Assembly (NCBI GenBank): GCA_009780915.1
Contig: WQZD01000002.1
Span: 62,001 to 126,000 of the forward strand
DNA: 64,000 nt
Reading direction: 5' to 3'
From: Propionibacteriaceae bacterium
GTDB taxonomy: Bacteria > Actinomycetota > Actinomycetes > Propionibacteriales > Propionibacteriaceae
Below, piece by piece: positions 55,079-64,000 of the stretch. The notes below the pieces were generated by a model. The model ran no database searches. It was not told the DNA's origin and saw only the letters and a list, made by a program, of their open reading frames with translations. The position numbers were made by a program, and so were the translations under genes. Position 1 is the first letter of the stretch, and every line of letters begins with the position of its first letter.

Positions 55079-56677
55079 GTGCTCACTGTGAAGGATGTCG
55101 AAGTGCGCGCAGGCGCCCGGCTCCTGATTGAGTCCACCACCTTCTCCATCTCGCCCGGCGACAAGGTCGGCTTGGTGGGTCGTAACGGGGCGGGCAAGAC
55201 CACGCTGATGCGCATCCTGGCGGGCGACGGCATGCCGGCCGCCGGGACGATCGCCCGTCGGGGCGTGATCGGGTACCTTCCCCAGGACCCGCGCACGGGC
55301 GACCTCCACATGACGGCGAGGGCACGTATCCTCTCCGCGCGCGGTCTGGACCGGATCATGGCTCGGATGGAGAAGCACACGCTCGCGATGGCGGAGACGT
55401 CGGGCCAGGACCGGGAGGACGCGATGGCGGGGTACGCCAAAGCTGAGACCGAGTTCTTGTCGCAGGGAGGGTACTCCTCCTCGGCCGAGGCGGCCCGTAT
55501 CGCCGCCAACGTCGGCTTGCCCGACCGTGTGCTGAATCAAACCTTGGGGACCCTATCTGGCGGCCAGCGCCGCCGTGTGGAACTGGCACGCATCCTGTTC
55601 CTCGGCGCCGACACCCTGCTGCTCGACGAGCCCACGAACCACTTGGACGCCGACTCCATCGTCTGGCTGCGCTCCTTCCTCCAGTCCTTCCCGGGCGGGC
55701 TGGCCGTCATCTCCCACGACGTCGCCCTGTTGGGGGACACCGTGAACAAGGTGTTCCACCTCGACGCCACCCGTGCCCAGATCGACCAGTACAACCTCGG
55801 GTGGGCGAAGTACTTGGAACAACGCGAGACGGACGAGCGCCGACGCAAGCGTGAGCGGGCCAACGCCGAGCGCAAGGCGGCCGCGCTGATGGCGCAGGCC
55901 GACTCGATGCGGGCCAAGGCGACCAAAGCGGTGGCCGCCCAGAACATGGCCAGACGAGCGGAGAGGCTGCTCGACGGCGTGGAGGGGGCCAGGGTCCAAG
56001 ACAAGGTGGCCCACCTGCGGTTCCCCGATCCGTCCCCCTGCGGGAAGACCCCGCTGTCCGCCACCGGATTGTCCAAGAGCTACGGCTCGGAAGAGGTCTT
56101 CTTCGACGTGGACCTGGTGATCGACCGGGGGTCCCGGGTGGTCGTCCTGGGCCTCAACGGCGCCGGAAAGACGACGCTGCTGAGGCTCTTGTCCGGGTTG
56201 GAGGACGCCGACCTGGGCGAGGTCCAGGAAGGCCATGGGCTCAAACTGGGGTACTACGCCCAGGAGCACGAGACCTTGGACATGTCGCAAACCCTGTTGC
56301 AGAACATGATGTCGACCGCGACGGAGCTGAACGAGACCCAGGCCAGGACCCTGCTCGGGTCCTTCCTCTTCGTCGGGGACGACGTCGACAAGCCGGCGAG
56401 GGTGCTCTCCGGCGGTGAGAAGACGCGGCTAGCCCTGGCCATGCTGGTGGTCTCTCGCGCCAACGTGTTGCTGCTCGACGAGCCGACCAACAACCTGGAT
56501 CCCGCCTCTCGCGCCGAGATCCTCCACGCGATCGACACCTACGCCGGCGCGATCGTCCTCGTGACCCACGACGAGGGCGCGGTGGAGGCGCTCCATCCCG
56601 ACCGGGTGCTCCTGCTCCCCGACGGGACCGAGGATCTGTGGAATCCTCAATACATCGATCTTGTCGCATTGGCCTGA
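55079..56677 (+). CDS. ABC-F family ATPase
   Basis: 532 aa with two ABC domains and no membrane segments. Walker A motifs GRNGAGKTTL (about 35) and GLNGAGKTTL (about 361), signatures LSGGQRRRVEL and LSGGEKTRLAL, and Walker B LLLDEPTNHLD and LLLDEPTNNLD are intact. The interdomain linker (about 235-320) is highly charged (ERRRKRERANAERKAAAL), as in ribosome-binding ABC-F proteins. A role in translation or ribosome rescue is likely; antibiotic protection is less likely without resistance context. GTG start with AAGGA upstream. Confidence 0.88.
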   Translation: MLTVKDVEVRAGARLLIESTTFSISPGDKVGLVGRNGAGKTTLMRILAGDGMPAAGTIARRGVIGYLPQDPRTGDLHMTARARILSARGLDRIMARMEKHTLAMAETSGQDREDAMAGYAKAETEFLSQGGYSSSAEAARIAANVGLPDRVLNQTLGTLSGGQRRRVELARILFLGADTLLLDEPTNHLDADSIVWLRSFLQSFPGGLAVISHDVALLGDTVNKVFHLDATRAQIDQYNLGWAKYLEQRETDERRRKRERANAERKAAALMAQADSMRAKATKAVAAQNMARRAERLLDGVEGARVQDKVAHLRFPDPSPCGKTPLSATGLSKSYGSEEVFFDVDLVIDRGSRVVVLGLNGAGKTTLLRLLSGLEDADLGEVQEGHGLKLGYYAQEHETLDMSQTLLQNMMSTATELNETQARTLLGSFLFVGDDVDKPARVLSGGEKTRLALAMLVVSRANVLLLDEPTNNLDPASRAEILHAIDTYAGAIVLVTHDEGAVEALHPDRVLLLPDGTEDLWNPQYIDLVALA

Positions 56678-56686
56678 AGGAGCCCC

Positions 56687-57157
56687 ATGAAGACACTCGT
56701 GACGAGCCTGACAGGCGCTGTCCTGCTCATCGCCTTGGCCGGCTGCACCGGCGCCACGGCCCCCGATCCGACCGTGCCTCCCATCCAGCCCACTCACCGC
56801 ATCGCCGGTTCGACGCTGCCGCAGAAAGTCGCGGGGTACACCGCGCTGGGCCCGGCGCCCACCCTGCAGCAGATGACCGCGACCTACGCTCGTGACGCGC
56901 AACCCCTCGACCTCGCCGTCGTCACCTTCGACACCACGGGCGACTTCGGCACGACGACGCTGACCAAACAGCAGTGGTACGGCGCCAGCCGGTGCGGGCT
57001 GCTGTGGCAGTCCGACGCCAAGGTCACCCCGACCCCCACGCAGGTCGCCTGCATCACCGTCCTGACCGACGGGGTGATGACCACGGTGTCAGGCGGGCAA
57101 CAGACCCCGCAGGACATGGCGAGCCTCGCCAACGCCATCTATGAGGTGTTGTCCTGA
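56687..57157 (+). CDS. Lipoprotein of unknown function
   Basis: 156 aa. Signal peptide with lipobox LAGC (C20), a short Pro-rich linker, then a domain of about 110 aa containing two Cys residues (SRCGLLW and VACITVL). It starts 9 bp after the ABC-F stop with AAGGAG upstream, so probably cotranscribed. Not a family I recognise. A similar overall design (lipobox, Pro-rich linker, two-Cys domain) appears in the lipoprotein at 10.7 kb, but no clear homology is visible. Confidence 0.75.
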   Translation: MKTLVTSLTGAVLLIALAGCTGATAPDPTVPPIQPTHRIAGSTLPQKVAGYTALGPAPTLQQMTATYARDAQPLDLAVVTFDTTGDFGTTTLTKQQWYGASRCGLLWQSDAKVTPTPTQVACITVLTDGVMTTVSGGQQTPQDMASLANAIYEVLS

Positions 57158-57254
57158 TGGCGTCGATCATGGGCGCTCGATCAGGAGTCATCGCGGGCGT
57201 CCACCCGACAGGACGATATGGTCATTTCATGTTGAAGAGTCACGGATTTACGGA

Positions 57255-57260
57255 TAGGTT
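57255..57260 (+). promoter_or_regulatory. -10 element of the ABC ATPase gene
   Basis: TAGGTT lies 6 nt before the ATG at 57267, again fitting a leaderless mRNA. Confidence 0.45.
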
Positions 57261-57266
57261 AGGTGC

Positions 57267-58061
57267 ATGAACACGGTCATCGAGGTAGCGGATGTGACGC
57301 TGAGGCGTGGCCGTTCTTTTTTGCTCGACCATGTCAGCTGGACGGTGGCCGAATCGGACCGTTGGGTGATCATCGGGCCCAACGGCGCGGGCAAGACGAC
57401 GCTCATGCAAGTGGTCTCCGCGCGTATGTTCCCCACGTCCGGGCAGGTCACCCTCCTCGACGAGCGGTTGGGAGCTGTGGACGTGTTCGAGCTGAGGCCG
57501 CGCATCGGTGTCTCCTCGGCCGCCCTCCAGGCGCAGATCCCCGCGGACGAGAAGGTCGTGGACGTGGTCATGTCCGCCTCGTACGCCATCTTCGGGCGCT
57601 GGCGCGAGGACTACACCAACATCGACTTCATGAGGGCTGAGAAGCTCATGACCCAGTTCCGCATCGACAGTCTCGCCGAGCGTCTCTTCGGGTCCCTCTC
57701 GGAGGGGGAGAGGCAGCGGGTCCAGATCGCACGAGCCATGATGACCGACCCTGAACTGCTCATCCTCGACGAGCCGACCGCAGGGCTCGACCTGTCGGGC
57801 CGCGAGTTGTTGTTGGCCACCTTGTCGGAACTGGCGCTGGACGAGATGTCTCCCACGTCGATCATGGTGACCCACCACGTCGAGGAGATCCCCGCAGGGA
57901 TCACCCACGCCCTCTTCCTCAAGCAAGGGCGTGTGGTCGCCCAGGGGCCCATCCACGAGGTGATGACCCCCGCCGTCCTCACGCGCACGTTCGACCTGCC
58001 TCTGGCGGTCAAGGAAGTGGACGGTCGCTGGCGCGCCCAAGCCGCCTTCCACCTCCGCTGA
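57267..58061 (+). CDS. ABC transporter ATP-binding protein (stand-alone)
   Basis: 264 aa, single ABC domain: Walker A GPNGAGKTTLMQ (about 38), signature LSEGERQRVQI (Glu in place of the usual second Gly), Walker B LLILDEPTAGLDLS, and H-loop MVTHHVEEIP. No permease gene adjoins. It resembles the YlmA/ModF-like group of orphan ABC ATPases. Substrate or partner unknown. Convergent with def. Confidence 0.85.
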   Translation: MNTVIEVADVTLRRGRSFLLDHVSWTVAESDRWVIIGPNGAGKTTLMQVVSARMFPTSGQVTLLDERLGAVDVFELRPRIGVSSAALQAQIPADEKVVDVVMSASYAIFGRWREDYTNIDFMRAEKLMTQFRIDSLAERLFGSLSEGERQRVQIARAMMTDPELLILDEPTAGLDLSGRELLLATLSELALDEMSPTSIMVTHHVEEIPAGITHALFLKQGRVVAQGPIHEVMTPAVLTRTFDLPLAVKEVDGRWRAQAAFHLR

Positions 58062-58103
58062 GGCGCGTCGTCACATCGCCGTGGGCGCGTGATCACATCG
58101 CCG
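58062..58103. repeat. 22-bp-period duplication at the def 3' end
   Basis: 58062-58081 (GGCGCGTCGTCACATCGCCG) and 58084-58103 differ at two of 20 positions. The right copy contains the last codons and stop of def. Confidence 0.7.
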
Positions 58104-58689
58104 GATCGAATTCCTTCTTCGCGGAGACGGGCCAGTCGTCGGGGTAGCGATACGCCAGGGCTTCGTGGTCGGCGTACAAGCGCTTGCGGGAACGGTCGGA
58201 TAGGCGGTCCCCGAAGACGACCCCCGAGAGGTGGTCGGTCTCATGCTGCAGACAGCGGGCGAGCAGCCCGGTTCCGACGATCTCCACGGGGTCACCGTTG
58301 TGGTCGAGCCCCCGGCACACGGCCAGGTCGGGACGTGCGAGGGGGGAGTACGACCCCGGCAACGACAGACAGCCCTCTTCCTCGCTGACGAGTTGACGGT
58401 TCTTGGCGTCCGGCAGGATCACCGTCGGGTTGAGCACAGCGCCGGACAGCACCTTGTTGTCGGCGTCGGGGCATCGGAAGACGAACAAGGACCGGGAGTC
58501 GCCGACCTGTGTGGCGGCCAGCCCGACTCCGTCTGCGGCGTCCATGGTTGCGAACATGTCGCGAATGAGCGTGTGCAACTCCTCGTCGAACACCGTGACC
58601 GGTGTGGTCGCGGCATGCAGGACCGCCTCCCCCCAGCGTGTGATGCGCAGGATCCGCCCGCCGGTCATCAGGTCTGCCATGTCAGCCAT
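58093..58689 (-). CDS. def: Peptide deformylase
   Basis: 198-aa metalloenzyme removing the N-formyl group from nascent proteins. The three motifs are intact: GVGLAATQVG, EEGCLSLPG (metal Cys) and LQHETDHLSG (HExDH metal ligands and catalytic Glu). AAAGGA lies 5 nt before the ATG at 58689; an ATG three codons later is also possible. It is divergent from xerC and not paired with fmt here. Confidence 0.95.
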   Translation of the reverse strand: MADMADLMTGGRILRITRWGEAVLHAATTPVTVFDEELHTLIRDMFATMDAADGVGLAATQVGDSRSLFVFRCPDADNKVLSGAVLNPTVILPDAKNRQLVSEEEGCLSLPGSYSPLARPDLAVCRGLDHNGDPVEIVGTGLLARCLQHETDHLSGVVFGDRLSDRSRKRLYADHEALAYRYPDDWPVSAKKEFDPAM

Positions 58690-58804
58690 GTCTGTCCTTT
58701 CGTCGCATCGATTTTACGGGGATTCGTCAATGGTGACGAGTCGGGCTCGCGCGCGCCGGTGGGAAATTCCCCGGAAAGGGGCGTCGATACGCGACACTAG
58801 TGGT

Positions 58805-59710
58805 GTGACTTTCCTCGATGACGTGATCGCAGACTTCGACCAGTATCTGCGCACGCGTCATTCCGACCGTACCCGCAGGTCGTATCTGACCGACCTGCGC
58901 CAACTCGCCGCCTTCCTCGCCGATCAGGGGGTGGAGTCGCCCGACGAGATCCGCTTGGCCGATCTACGGGCGTGGCTCGCGTCCATGTCCGACCAGGGGA
59001 AGTCCAAAGCGACCATCCAACGGCGGATCTCGGCTGTGAGAACCTTCTTCGCATGGGCCCGCCTCCACCGGCGGGTGGAGACGGACGTCGCCCGAGGGCT
59101 GAAGTCGACCACCGTGCCCAAAACCCTTCCCGAGACCGTGTCCGAGCCCGAGGCCCGCACGCTGATGAACGCGATGGCGGCCGTGGCGGCGCAGGACGAC
59201 ACCCCCGTGGCCCACCGCGACCAGGCCATCGTCGAAGTCCTGTACGCCACGGGAGTGCGTGTCTCCGAGCTGTGCGGTCTCGACCTGGACTCGGTGGACC
59301 GTGCTCGCGAACTCGTCCGGGTGATCGGCAAGGGGGACAAGGAGCGATCCGTCCCCATCGGGAGGCCGGCCCTGGCGGCGCTCGACGCCTGGCTGGCACG
59401 ACGCGGAGAACTGGTCACCGGCGACAGTGGCCAGGCGTTGTTCATCGGAGAGCGTCTGGGGGCGCGTATCGATCCACGGGTGGTGCGTCGCATCGTGCAC
59501 CGTAGCCTGACCCTGGTGGACGGGGCGCCGGACCTGGGCCCCCATGGTCTGCGGCACGCCATGGCCACCCACCTGCTCGAAGGCGGCGCCGATCTGAGAT
59601 CCGTCCAGGAGGTCCTCGGCCATGCCTCGATCGCGACGACACAGATCTATACCCATGTCTCCTCCGAGCGGCTGCGAGCCGTGTACGAACTGAAGCATCC
59701 CCGGGCCTGA
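58805..59710 (+). CDS. xerC: Tyrosine recombinase XerC
   Basis: 301 aa; with XerD it resolves chromosome dimers at dif. The N-terminal SAM-like domain (about 1-95) is followed by the catalytic domain with Arg in YATGVRVSELCGL, Lys in GKGDKERSVP, HGLRHAMATHLL, and GHASIATTQIYTHV containing the nucleophilic Tyr. GTG at 58805 gives VTFLDDVIADFDQYL, a normal length. It sits next to the M23 peptidase gene, as in many actinobacteria. Confidence 0.9.
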   Translation: MTFLDDVIADFDQYLRTRHSDRTRRSYLTDLRQLAAFLADQGVESPDEIRLADLRAWLASMSDQGKSKATIQRRISAVRTFFAWARLHRRVETDVARGLKSTTVPKTLPETVSEPEARTLMNAMAAVAAQDDTPVAHRDQAIVEVLYATGVRVSELCGLDLDSVDRARELVRVIGKGDKERSVPIGRPALAALDAWLARRGELVTGDSGQALFIGERLGARIDPRVVRRIVHRSLTLVDGAPDLGPHGLRHAMATHLLEGGADLRSVQEVLGHASIATTQIYTHVSSERLRAVYELKHPRA

Positions 59711-59766
59711 GCGCGCCGTCCCGAGACCATGGGAGATCCTGAGATCCCGTGATCGGGTCCGCCTGG

Positions 59767-60714
59767 TCATGGCAGCAGCGCCTGTGGGTCGGTGGACGCC
59801 GAGTCGATCCAGGTCTGGAAATGCAGGTGGCATCCCGTCGACTCCCCGGTCGATCCGACCGTGCCGACCACCTGGCCCTGGCTGACCTGGTCGCCCACAG
59901 CCACCACGTACCTTTGGGCGTGGTTGTACGCGGTCGTCAGGGCGTGCCCCTGCAGGATCCCGTGGTCGATCACCAGGCGATACCCGTACCCGCCGCTGAA
60001 GGTGGACTCCACCACCGTCCCGGAGGCGGCCGCCAGGATCGGCGACCCACAGGCCGCGGCGATGTCGATGCCGTCGTGGAACTTCCACACCCCTTCGATG
60101 GGGTGAAGCCTCATCCCGTACCCATCGGAGACGACCCCGACGACAGGGGTGATCAGGCCGGCCGCGCTGACCTGGCCGCCCCTGGTCATGTGGGCCATGC
60201 GGGCCGCGTCCGCCCGGACGGCCGCCATCTGGTCGGCGGTGATGAGCCGGATTTTGCCGCCCCCTAACAGGGACAGCGGATCCAGATAGGAGTCCCCCGA
60301 CTTCAGCCCCCAGTGCAGGCAGGCCTGCGCGGGGCAGGAATGCCCGGCGATGAGGACCCCGATCGGCTGGCCCGCCTTCACGGCCTGGCCCCGGGCCACA
60401 GTCGGCTCGACGGGCTCGTACGTGGTGGTCAGATCCCCATGGGTCACGGAGATCACCGGCCTGTCGACGACCATCCCCGCGAAGGACACGACCCCATCCA
60501 TGGCGGCGACCACCACCTGGCCGGGCACGGACGCGATGTCCACGCCTCGATGTCCGGCGGACCACTGCTGGTCGGGCGGGTCGAAACCGCGAACGACGTC
60601 TCCCAGGACGGGGGCGACGGCATGGACTGATTGGGCCTGGGCCACGGGCGTGCTGGCCATGGACAGACCACAGGCCGCGACACAGGCGAGCACGCAGATG
60701 AGAAGTGTCTTCAT
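59767..60714 (-). CDS. Secreted M23 peptidase with two tandem LytM domains
   Basis: 315 aa with a signal peptide (MKTLLICVLACVAACGL... ending near AQA). The first M23-like domain (about 45-145) has HRGVDIA but CLHWGL where the active HxH motif is expected, so it lacks one His. The second domain (about 180-315) has both HDGIDIA and CHLHFQ and should be catalytic. Such peptidases cut peptidoglycan cross-bridges outside the cell. The ATG at 60714 is chosen for the signal peptide; the longer frame upstream is not plausible. Convergent with xerC. Confidence 0.85.
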   Translation of the reverse strand: MKTLLICVLACVAACGLSMASTPVAQAQSVHAVAPVLGDVVRGFDPPDQQWSAGHRGVDIASVPGQVVVAAMDGVVSFAGMVVDRPVISVTHGDLTTTYEPVEPTVARGQAVKAGQPIGVLIAGHSCPAQACLHWGLKSGDSYLDPLSLLGGGKIRLITADQMAAVRADAARMAHMTRGGQVSAAGLITPVVGVVSDGYGMRLHPIEGVWKFHDGIDIAAACGSPILAAASGTVVESTFSGGYGYRLVIDHGILQGHALTTAYNHAQRYVVAVGDQVSQGQVVGTVGSTGESTGCHLHFQTWIDSASTDPQALLP

Positions 60715-60894
60715 ATCCTGACCATGGTTGTGCGGGGGCCCGGAATGTCGTGGAGCTTGAAAACTGTGGATACAATAGTGGGCGTCCGCGTTCCCTGTGG
60801 ATAACTCCACGGGCTCGCACCGTCGTCTTGACCTCATCGGCTAGGCGACGGTAAAGTTGGACGCTGTTGCGCTTTGGGGTCCCCGTGCGGTTTC

Positions 60895-60924
60895 TTCCAA
60901 GTGCATGAAGTAATTTTGTATGCT
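60895..60924 (+). promoter_or_regulatory. Promoter of rplM-rpsI
   Basis: TTCCAA (60895-60900), an 18-bp spacer and TATGCT (60919-60924) precede the rplM GTG by 23 bp. Confidence 0.5.
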
Positions 60925-60947
60925 CGAAATGGAAGATGGTCTGACCC

Positions 60948-61391
60948 GTGTCTACCTATAGTCCCAAGCCTGGGGAAATCACCCGGAATTGGCTTGTCAT
61001 CGACGCCGAGAACGTCATTCTGGGCCGCCTCGCCGTGACAGTGGCCACCCTGCTCCGTGGCAAGAACAAGCCTCAGTTCGCCCCTCACATCGACACGGGT
61101 GATTTCGTTGTCGTCGTCAATGCCGACAAGATCGCCCTGAGCGGCAAGAAGAGGGTCGGCAAGATGGCCGTTCGCCACTCCGGCTTCCCGGGTGGACTCA
61201 AGCAGGTCTCGTACGGTGACTTGCTGGCCACCGATCCCCGCAAGGCCGTTGAGCGCGCCGTGTGGGGTATGCTGCCCAAGAACAAACTGAGCCGTCAGCT
61301 CATCGGGAAGCTCAAGGTCTATTCCGGGCCTGAGCATCCGCACACGGCTCAGCAGCCGCAACCCTTCCAGATCACCCAAGTTTCACAGTGA
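60948..61391 (+). CDS. rplM: 50S ribosomal protein L13
   Basis: 147 aa, early-assembly 23S rRNA-binding protein. [43 protein letters not shown] and [11 protein letters not shown] are characteristic. GTG start with purine-rich GGAAGATGG upstream. Cotranscribed with rpsI, which begins 11 bp after its stop. Confidence 0.97.
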   Translation: MSTYSPKPGEITRNWLVIDAENVILGRLAVTVATLLRGKNKPQFAPHIDTGDFVVVVNADKIALSGKKRVGKMAVRHSGFPGGLKQVSYGDLLATDPRKAVERAVWGMLPKNKLSRQLIGKLKVYSGPEHPHTAQQPQPFQITQVSQ

Positions 61392-61402
61392 GAGGTCCCA
61401 CA

Positions 61403-61930
61403 GTGTCCGAACCGCAAGTTGCCGCCATGGAGAATGACGTGGACGAGACTCCTTCGTCTTTCGTCGACGAGGAAGATCGCGAGATCGCCTACCGCGCCGA
61501 GGAGACCAAGTCCGCCGAGCGCACCGGTCGTCCCGCCACCGTTCAGAACTCCCACGGGACCGGTCGTCGCAAGGAGGCCATCGCCCGCGTGCGTATCGTC
61601 CCCGGCACCGGCCAGTGGAGCATCAATGGACGTTCCTTGGACGATTACTTCCCGAACAAGCTCCACCAGCAGGAGATCTCCGAGCCCTTCCAGACGGCTG
61701 ACGTGATGGGGTCGTACGACGTCATCGCCCGCATCTGCGGTGGCGGCGTCTCCGGCCAGGCCGGCGCCCTGCGTCTCGGCATCGCCCGCGCCCTCAACGC
61801 TGCGGACACCGAAGCCTCGCGTCCGGCGCTGAAGAAGGCCGGCATGCTCACCCGTGACGCCCGTATCAAAGAGCGCAAGAAGGCCGGTCTCAAGAAGGCC
61901 CGTAAAGCTCCGCAGTACTCCAAGCGCTGA
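61403..61930 (+). CDS. rpsI: 30S ribosomal protein S9
   Basis: 175 aa. The core [19 protein letters not shown] to the basic C-terminus [12 protein letters not shown] is standard. About 45 N-terminal residues are acidic, an extension common in actinobacterial S9. GTG at 61403 is chosen because AGAGG lies 7 nt upstream; a GTG at 61388 overlaps rplM without a site. The glmM ATG shares a base with its stop. Confidence 0.96.
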   Translation: MSEPQVAAMENDVDETPSSFVDEEDREIAYRAEETKSAERTGRPATVQNSHGTGRRKEAIARVRIVPGTGQWSINGRSLDDYFPNKLHQQEISEPFQTADVMGSYDVIARICGGGVSGQAGALRLGIARALNAADTEASRPALKKAGMLTRDARIKERKKAGLKKARKAPQYSKR

Positions 61931-63273
61931 TGTCTCGCCTCTTTGGCACGGATGGCGTGCGCGGTCGTGCCAACGAGGTGTTGACGGCCGACTTGGCATT
62001 GGCCTTGTCGGTCGCAGCCGCTCACGTCCTGACCGAGACCACACCCGGTCGCCTCAGGGCTATCGTCGGACGCGACTCGCGTGCCTCCGGGGAGTTCCTG
62101 GAGGCGGCGGTCGTGGCTGGTCTGGCCAGCGCTGGCGTCGACGTCATTCGCGTGGGAATCGTCCCCACGCCGGGTCTGGCCTTCCTCGTCACTGAGATGG
62201 GCACGGATTTCGGCGTGATGCTCTCGGCGTCCCACAACCCCATGCCTGACAACGGCATCAAGTTCTTCGCCCGTGGCGGCATCAAGCTGCCCGACGAGGT
62301 GGAGGACTTGATCGAGCAGGAGATGGGGCAGACCTGGGTACGGCCCACAGGTGCCGAGGTCGGTCGTGTCACCGACAATCCCGAGTTGGTGGATCGCTAC
62401 ATCCACCACGTCGTGGCCTCCCTGGGTGATGACCGTCCCCTGGCCGGCCTGAAGGTCGTCCTCGATCCCGCCAACGGCGCGGCGTCCAGGACGGCGGTGA
62501 AGGCGTTCATGTCGGCTGGCGCCACGGTGACCGCCATCCACAACAAACCCGACGGTCTCAACATCAACGACAACTGCGGATCGACTCACATCGAGGCTCT
62601 GCAACTGGAAGTGATCTCCTCCGGCGCCGACCTCGGCATCGGATTGGACGGCGACGCCGATCGCTGCATCGCCGTGGACGCCCACGGTCGCGTCGTGGAC
62701 GGAGACCAGATCCTCGCCATCCTTGCCATCGCCATGAAAGAGGACGGTCGGCTCCACCAGAACACCGTGGTCGCCACCGTCATGAGCAACCTCGGCTTCT
62801 TCCACGCGATGCGCGACAACGGGATCAGCGTGGACACCACCAAGGTGGGGGACCGCTATGTCGTGGAGTCCATGAACGCGAACGGGTTCACCCTCGGAGG
62901 GGAGCAGTCCGGCCACGTGGTCATGAACGAGTTCGCCACCACAGGAGACGGCACCCTCACAGGCCTCCACATCGCCGCGCGTGTCGTCCGCTCGGGGGCC
63001 TCGCTCGCCGACCTGGCCTCGGTGATGACGAAGCTCCCCCAGGTGATGATCAACGTCGCCGGTGTGGACCGTGCTCGCACCAATCTCGACCAGGGCGTCG
63101 TCCACGCGGTCACAGCGGCGGAAGCGGAGCTCAAGGGGACGGGACGGGTCGTCCTGCGCCCTTCGGGCACCGAACCCCTGGTGAGAGTCATGGTCGAAGC
63201 CGAGACCGAGTCGAAGGCCCGTGAGGTCGCCGAGAGACTGGCCGAGGTGGTCAGGACCCGACTCGCTCTGTGA
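61930..63273 (+). CDS. glmM: Phosphoglucosamine mutase
   Basis: 447 aa; converts glucosamine-6-phosphate to glucosamine-1-phosphate for UDP-GlcNAc and peptidoglycan. LFGTDGVRG at the start, phosphoserine loop MLSASHNP (S101), metal loop GLDGDADRC, sugar loop GGEQSGH and phosphate loop RPSGTEP are all intact. Translationally coupled to rpsI. The rplM-rpsI-glmM order is conserved in actinobacteria. Confidence 0.97.
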   Translation: MSRLFGTDGVRGRANEVLTADLALALSVAAAHVLTETTPGRLRAIVGRDSRASGEFLEAAVVAGLASAGVDVIRVGIVPTPGLAFLVTEMGTDFGVMLSASHNPMPDNGIKFFARGGIKLPDEVEDLIEQEMGQTWVRPTGAEVGRVTDNPELVDRYIHHVVASLGDDRPLAGLKVVLDPANGAASRTAVKAFMSAGATVTAIHNKPDGLNINDNCGSTHIEALQLEVISSGADLGIGLDGDADRCIAVDAHGRVVDGDQILAILAIAMKEDGRLHQNTVVATVMSNLGFFHAMRDNGISVDTTKVGDRYVVESMNANGFTLGGEQSGHVVMNEFATTGDGTLTGLHIAARVVRSGASLADLASVMTKLPQVMINVAGVDRARTNLDQGVVHAVTAAEAELKGTGRVVLRPSGTEPLVRVMVEAETESKAREVAERLAEVVRTRLAL

Positions 63274-63356
63274 CCCCTGCGTCGCACGAGAACACCTGAG
63301 CCGCGCTGTGAGGCCTGAGCCACGGCCAGGACGCCTGAGCAGCGGCTAGCCCAAGA

Positions 63357-64000
63357 CTAGACCTTCCTCACCCGGATCCACTCGATGTCGTGGTCGGGCC
63401 CCTTCCCGATGACCACTGTCGCCCGATCCCTGGTGGGCTGGATGTTGTGACGCAAGTTCGGCCCATTCGTGGTGTCCCAGATGTCGCACGCCATGGCCAT
63501 CGCCTCGTCGTCGGGGATGTGCGCGAACTGGCGGAAATAGGACTGCGGATCGGTGAAGGCCGTTTTCCGGAGCTGCCAGAATCGGTCCAGGAACCACTGC
63601 TTGATGGAGTCTTCCGGCGCGTCCACGTACACGGAGAAATCGAAGAAGTCCGACACGGCCTGTCCCATCTCGCCGCTGGCGCGTGTGCGCGGCGGCTGCA
63701 GGACGTTGAGCCCTTCGACGATAACCACGTCGGGTTGGCGCACCGTGACCACCTCGTCCGGGACGATGTCGTAGATGATGTGCGAGTAGACCGGCGACGT
63801 GACCTCGGGGAGGCCGGATTTCAGGTCGATGACGAACTGGGTCAGTTTCGCCTGGTCGTAGGACTCGGGGAACCCCTTGCGGTCCATGAGCCCGGCTTCC
63901 TCCAAGACGGTGTTGGGATAGAGGAACCCGTCGGTGGTGATCAGGTCGACCCGTCGGTCGACGCTGAGCAGTTCCCTCAACAGCCGGGCGGTGGTGGACT
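63357..64000 (-). CDS. coaA: Pantothenate kinase type I, 5'-truncated
   Basis: First committed step of CoA synthesis. About 213 codons are visible; the N-terminus lies beyond the window. At the edge the frame reads STTARLLREL, the end of the P-loop region. LITTDGFLYPN, SYDQAKLTQFV, YSHIIYDIVPDEV, VIVEGLNVLQ and the C-terminal HNIQPTRDRATVVIGKG follow, all typical of CoaA. It faces glmM tail to tail with an 83-bp gap. Confidence 0.95.
   Translation of the reverse strand, partial: STTARLLRELLSVDRRVDLITTDGFLYPNTVLEEAGLMDRKGFPESYDQAKLTQFVIDLKSGLPEVTSPVYSHIIYDIVPDEVVTVRQPDVVIVEGLNVLQPPRTRASGEMGQAVSDFFDFSVYVDAPEDSIKQWFLDRFWQLRKTAFTDPQSYFRQFAHIPDDEAMAMACDIWDTTNGPNLRHNIQPTRDRATVVIGKGPDHDIEWIRVRKV

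Noticed and set aside
58672..58805. Regulatory palindrome between def and xerC
   Set aside because: No convincing inverted repeat or promoter was found; GACACT before the xerC GTG does not match the -10 pattern well.

Overview
The window is GC-rich, densely coded chromosomal DNA of an actinobacterium. Markers are RbpA, WhiA, a PdtaR-type ANTAR response regulator, a mycothiol-type DinB/maleylpyruvate isomerase protein, S9 with an acidic N-terminal extension, and many GTG starts. Several genes have a -10 hexamer only 6-7 nt before the start codon, as in leaderless actinobacterial mRNAs. The blocks uvrA-uvrC-rapZ-yvcK-whiA-gap-pgk-tpiA-secG-rbpA and sufR-B-D-C-S-U suggest Propionibacteriales (Propionibacteriaceae-like), but that family assignment is an inference.

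Layout. 1-3.7 kb: a 5'-truncated LCP cell-wall protein, then an inositol-monophosphatase-family protein and an aldehyde dehydrogenase. 3.7-8.4 kb: a leftward nucleoside/ribose salvage cluster (ribokinase, LacI repressor, DcuC-family transporter, nucleoside hydrolase) with a clear LacI-type operator and an apparent leader peptide before the transporter. 8.4-10.5 kb: GC-rich tandem repeats and an acyl-CoA synthetase behind a double TetR-type operator.

10.6-23.1 kb is an accessory island ending at tRNA-Leu(CAA). It holds a lipoprotein, a lower-GC 6-phosphogluconolactonase-like gene, a decayed yoeB toxin, a large serine recombinase, an HTH protein, a MobF relaxase/helicase, a divergent pair of a YhgE/Pip-like membrane protein and a TetR regulator, and a small membrane protein. 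Diverged copies of one short sequence lie on both sides of the recombinase-relaxase module. The last 0.6 kb before the tRNA has no gene but is packed with perfect inverted repeats: two tandem copies of one 17-bp-arm hairpin, a 28-bp direct repeat, a partial copy of the tRNA 3' end, and a 213-bp multi-hairpin segment with inverted ends.

23.2-64 kb is core genome: pdtaR-polA, rpsA, coaE, uvrB, a TerC protein, uvrA-uvrC, rapZ-yvcK-whiA, gap-pgk-tpiA-secG, rbpA, a second divergent phosphogluconolactonase-like protein lacking key residues, an H+-pyrophosphatase with an N-terminal lipobox, a tightly coupled SUF iron-sulfur operon, ABC proteins, def, xerC, a double-domain M23 peptidase, rplM-rpsI-glmM and a 5'-truncated coaA. 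The most unusual material is the inverted-repeat region beside tRNA-Leu, the leader region upstream of the DcuC-family transporter, and the pair of divergent Pgl-like proteins. All statements rest on reading the sequence; no database search was run.
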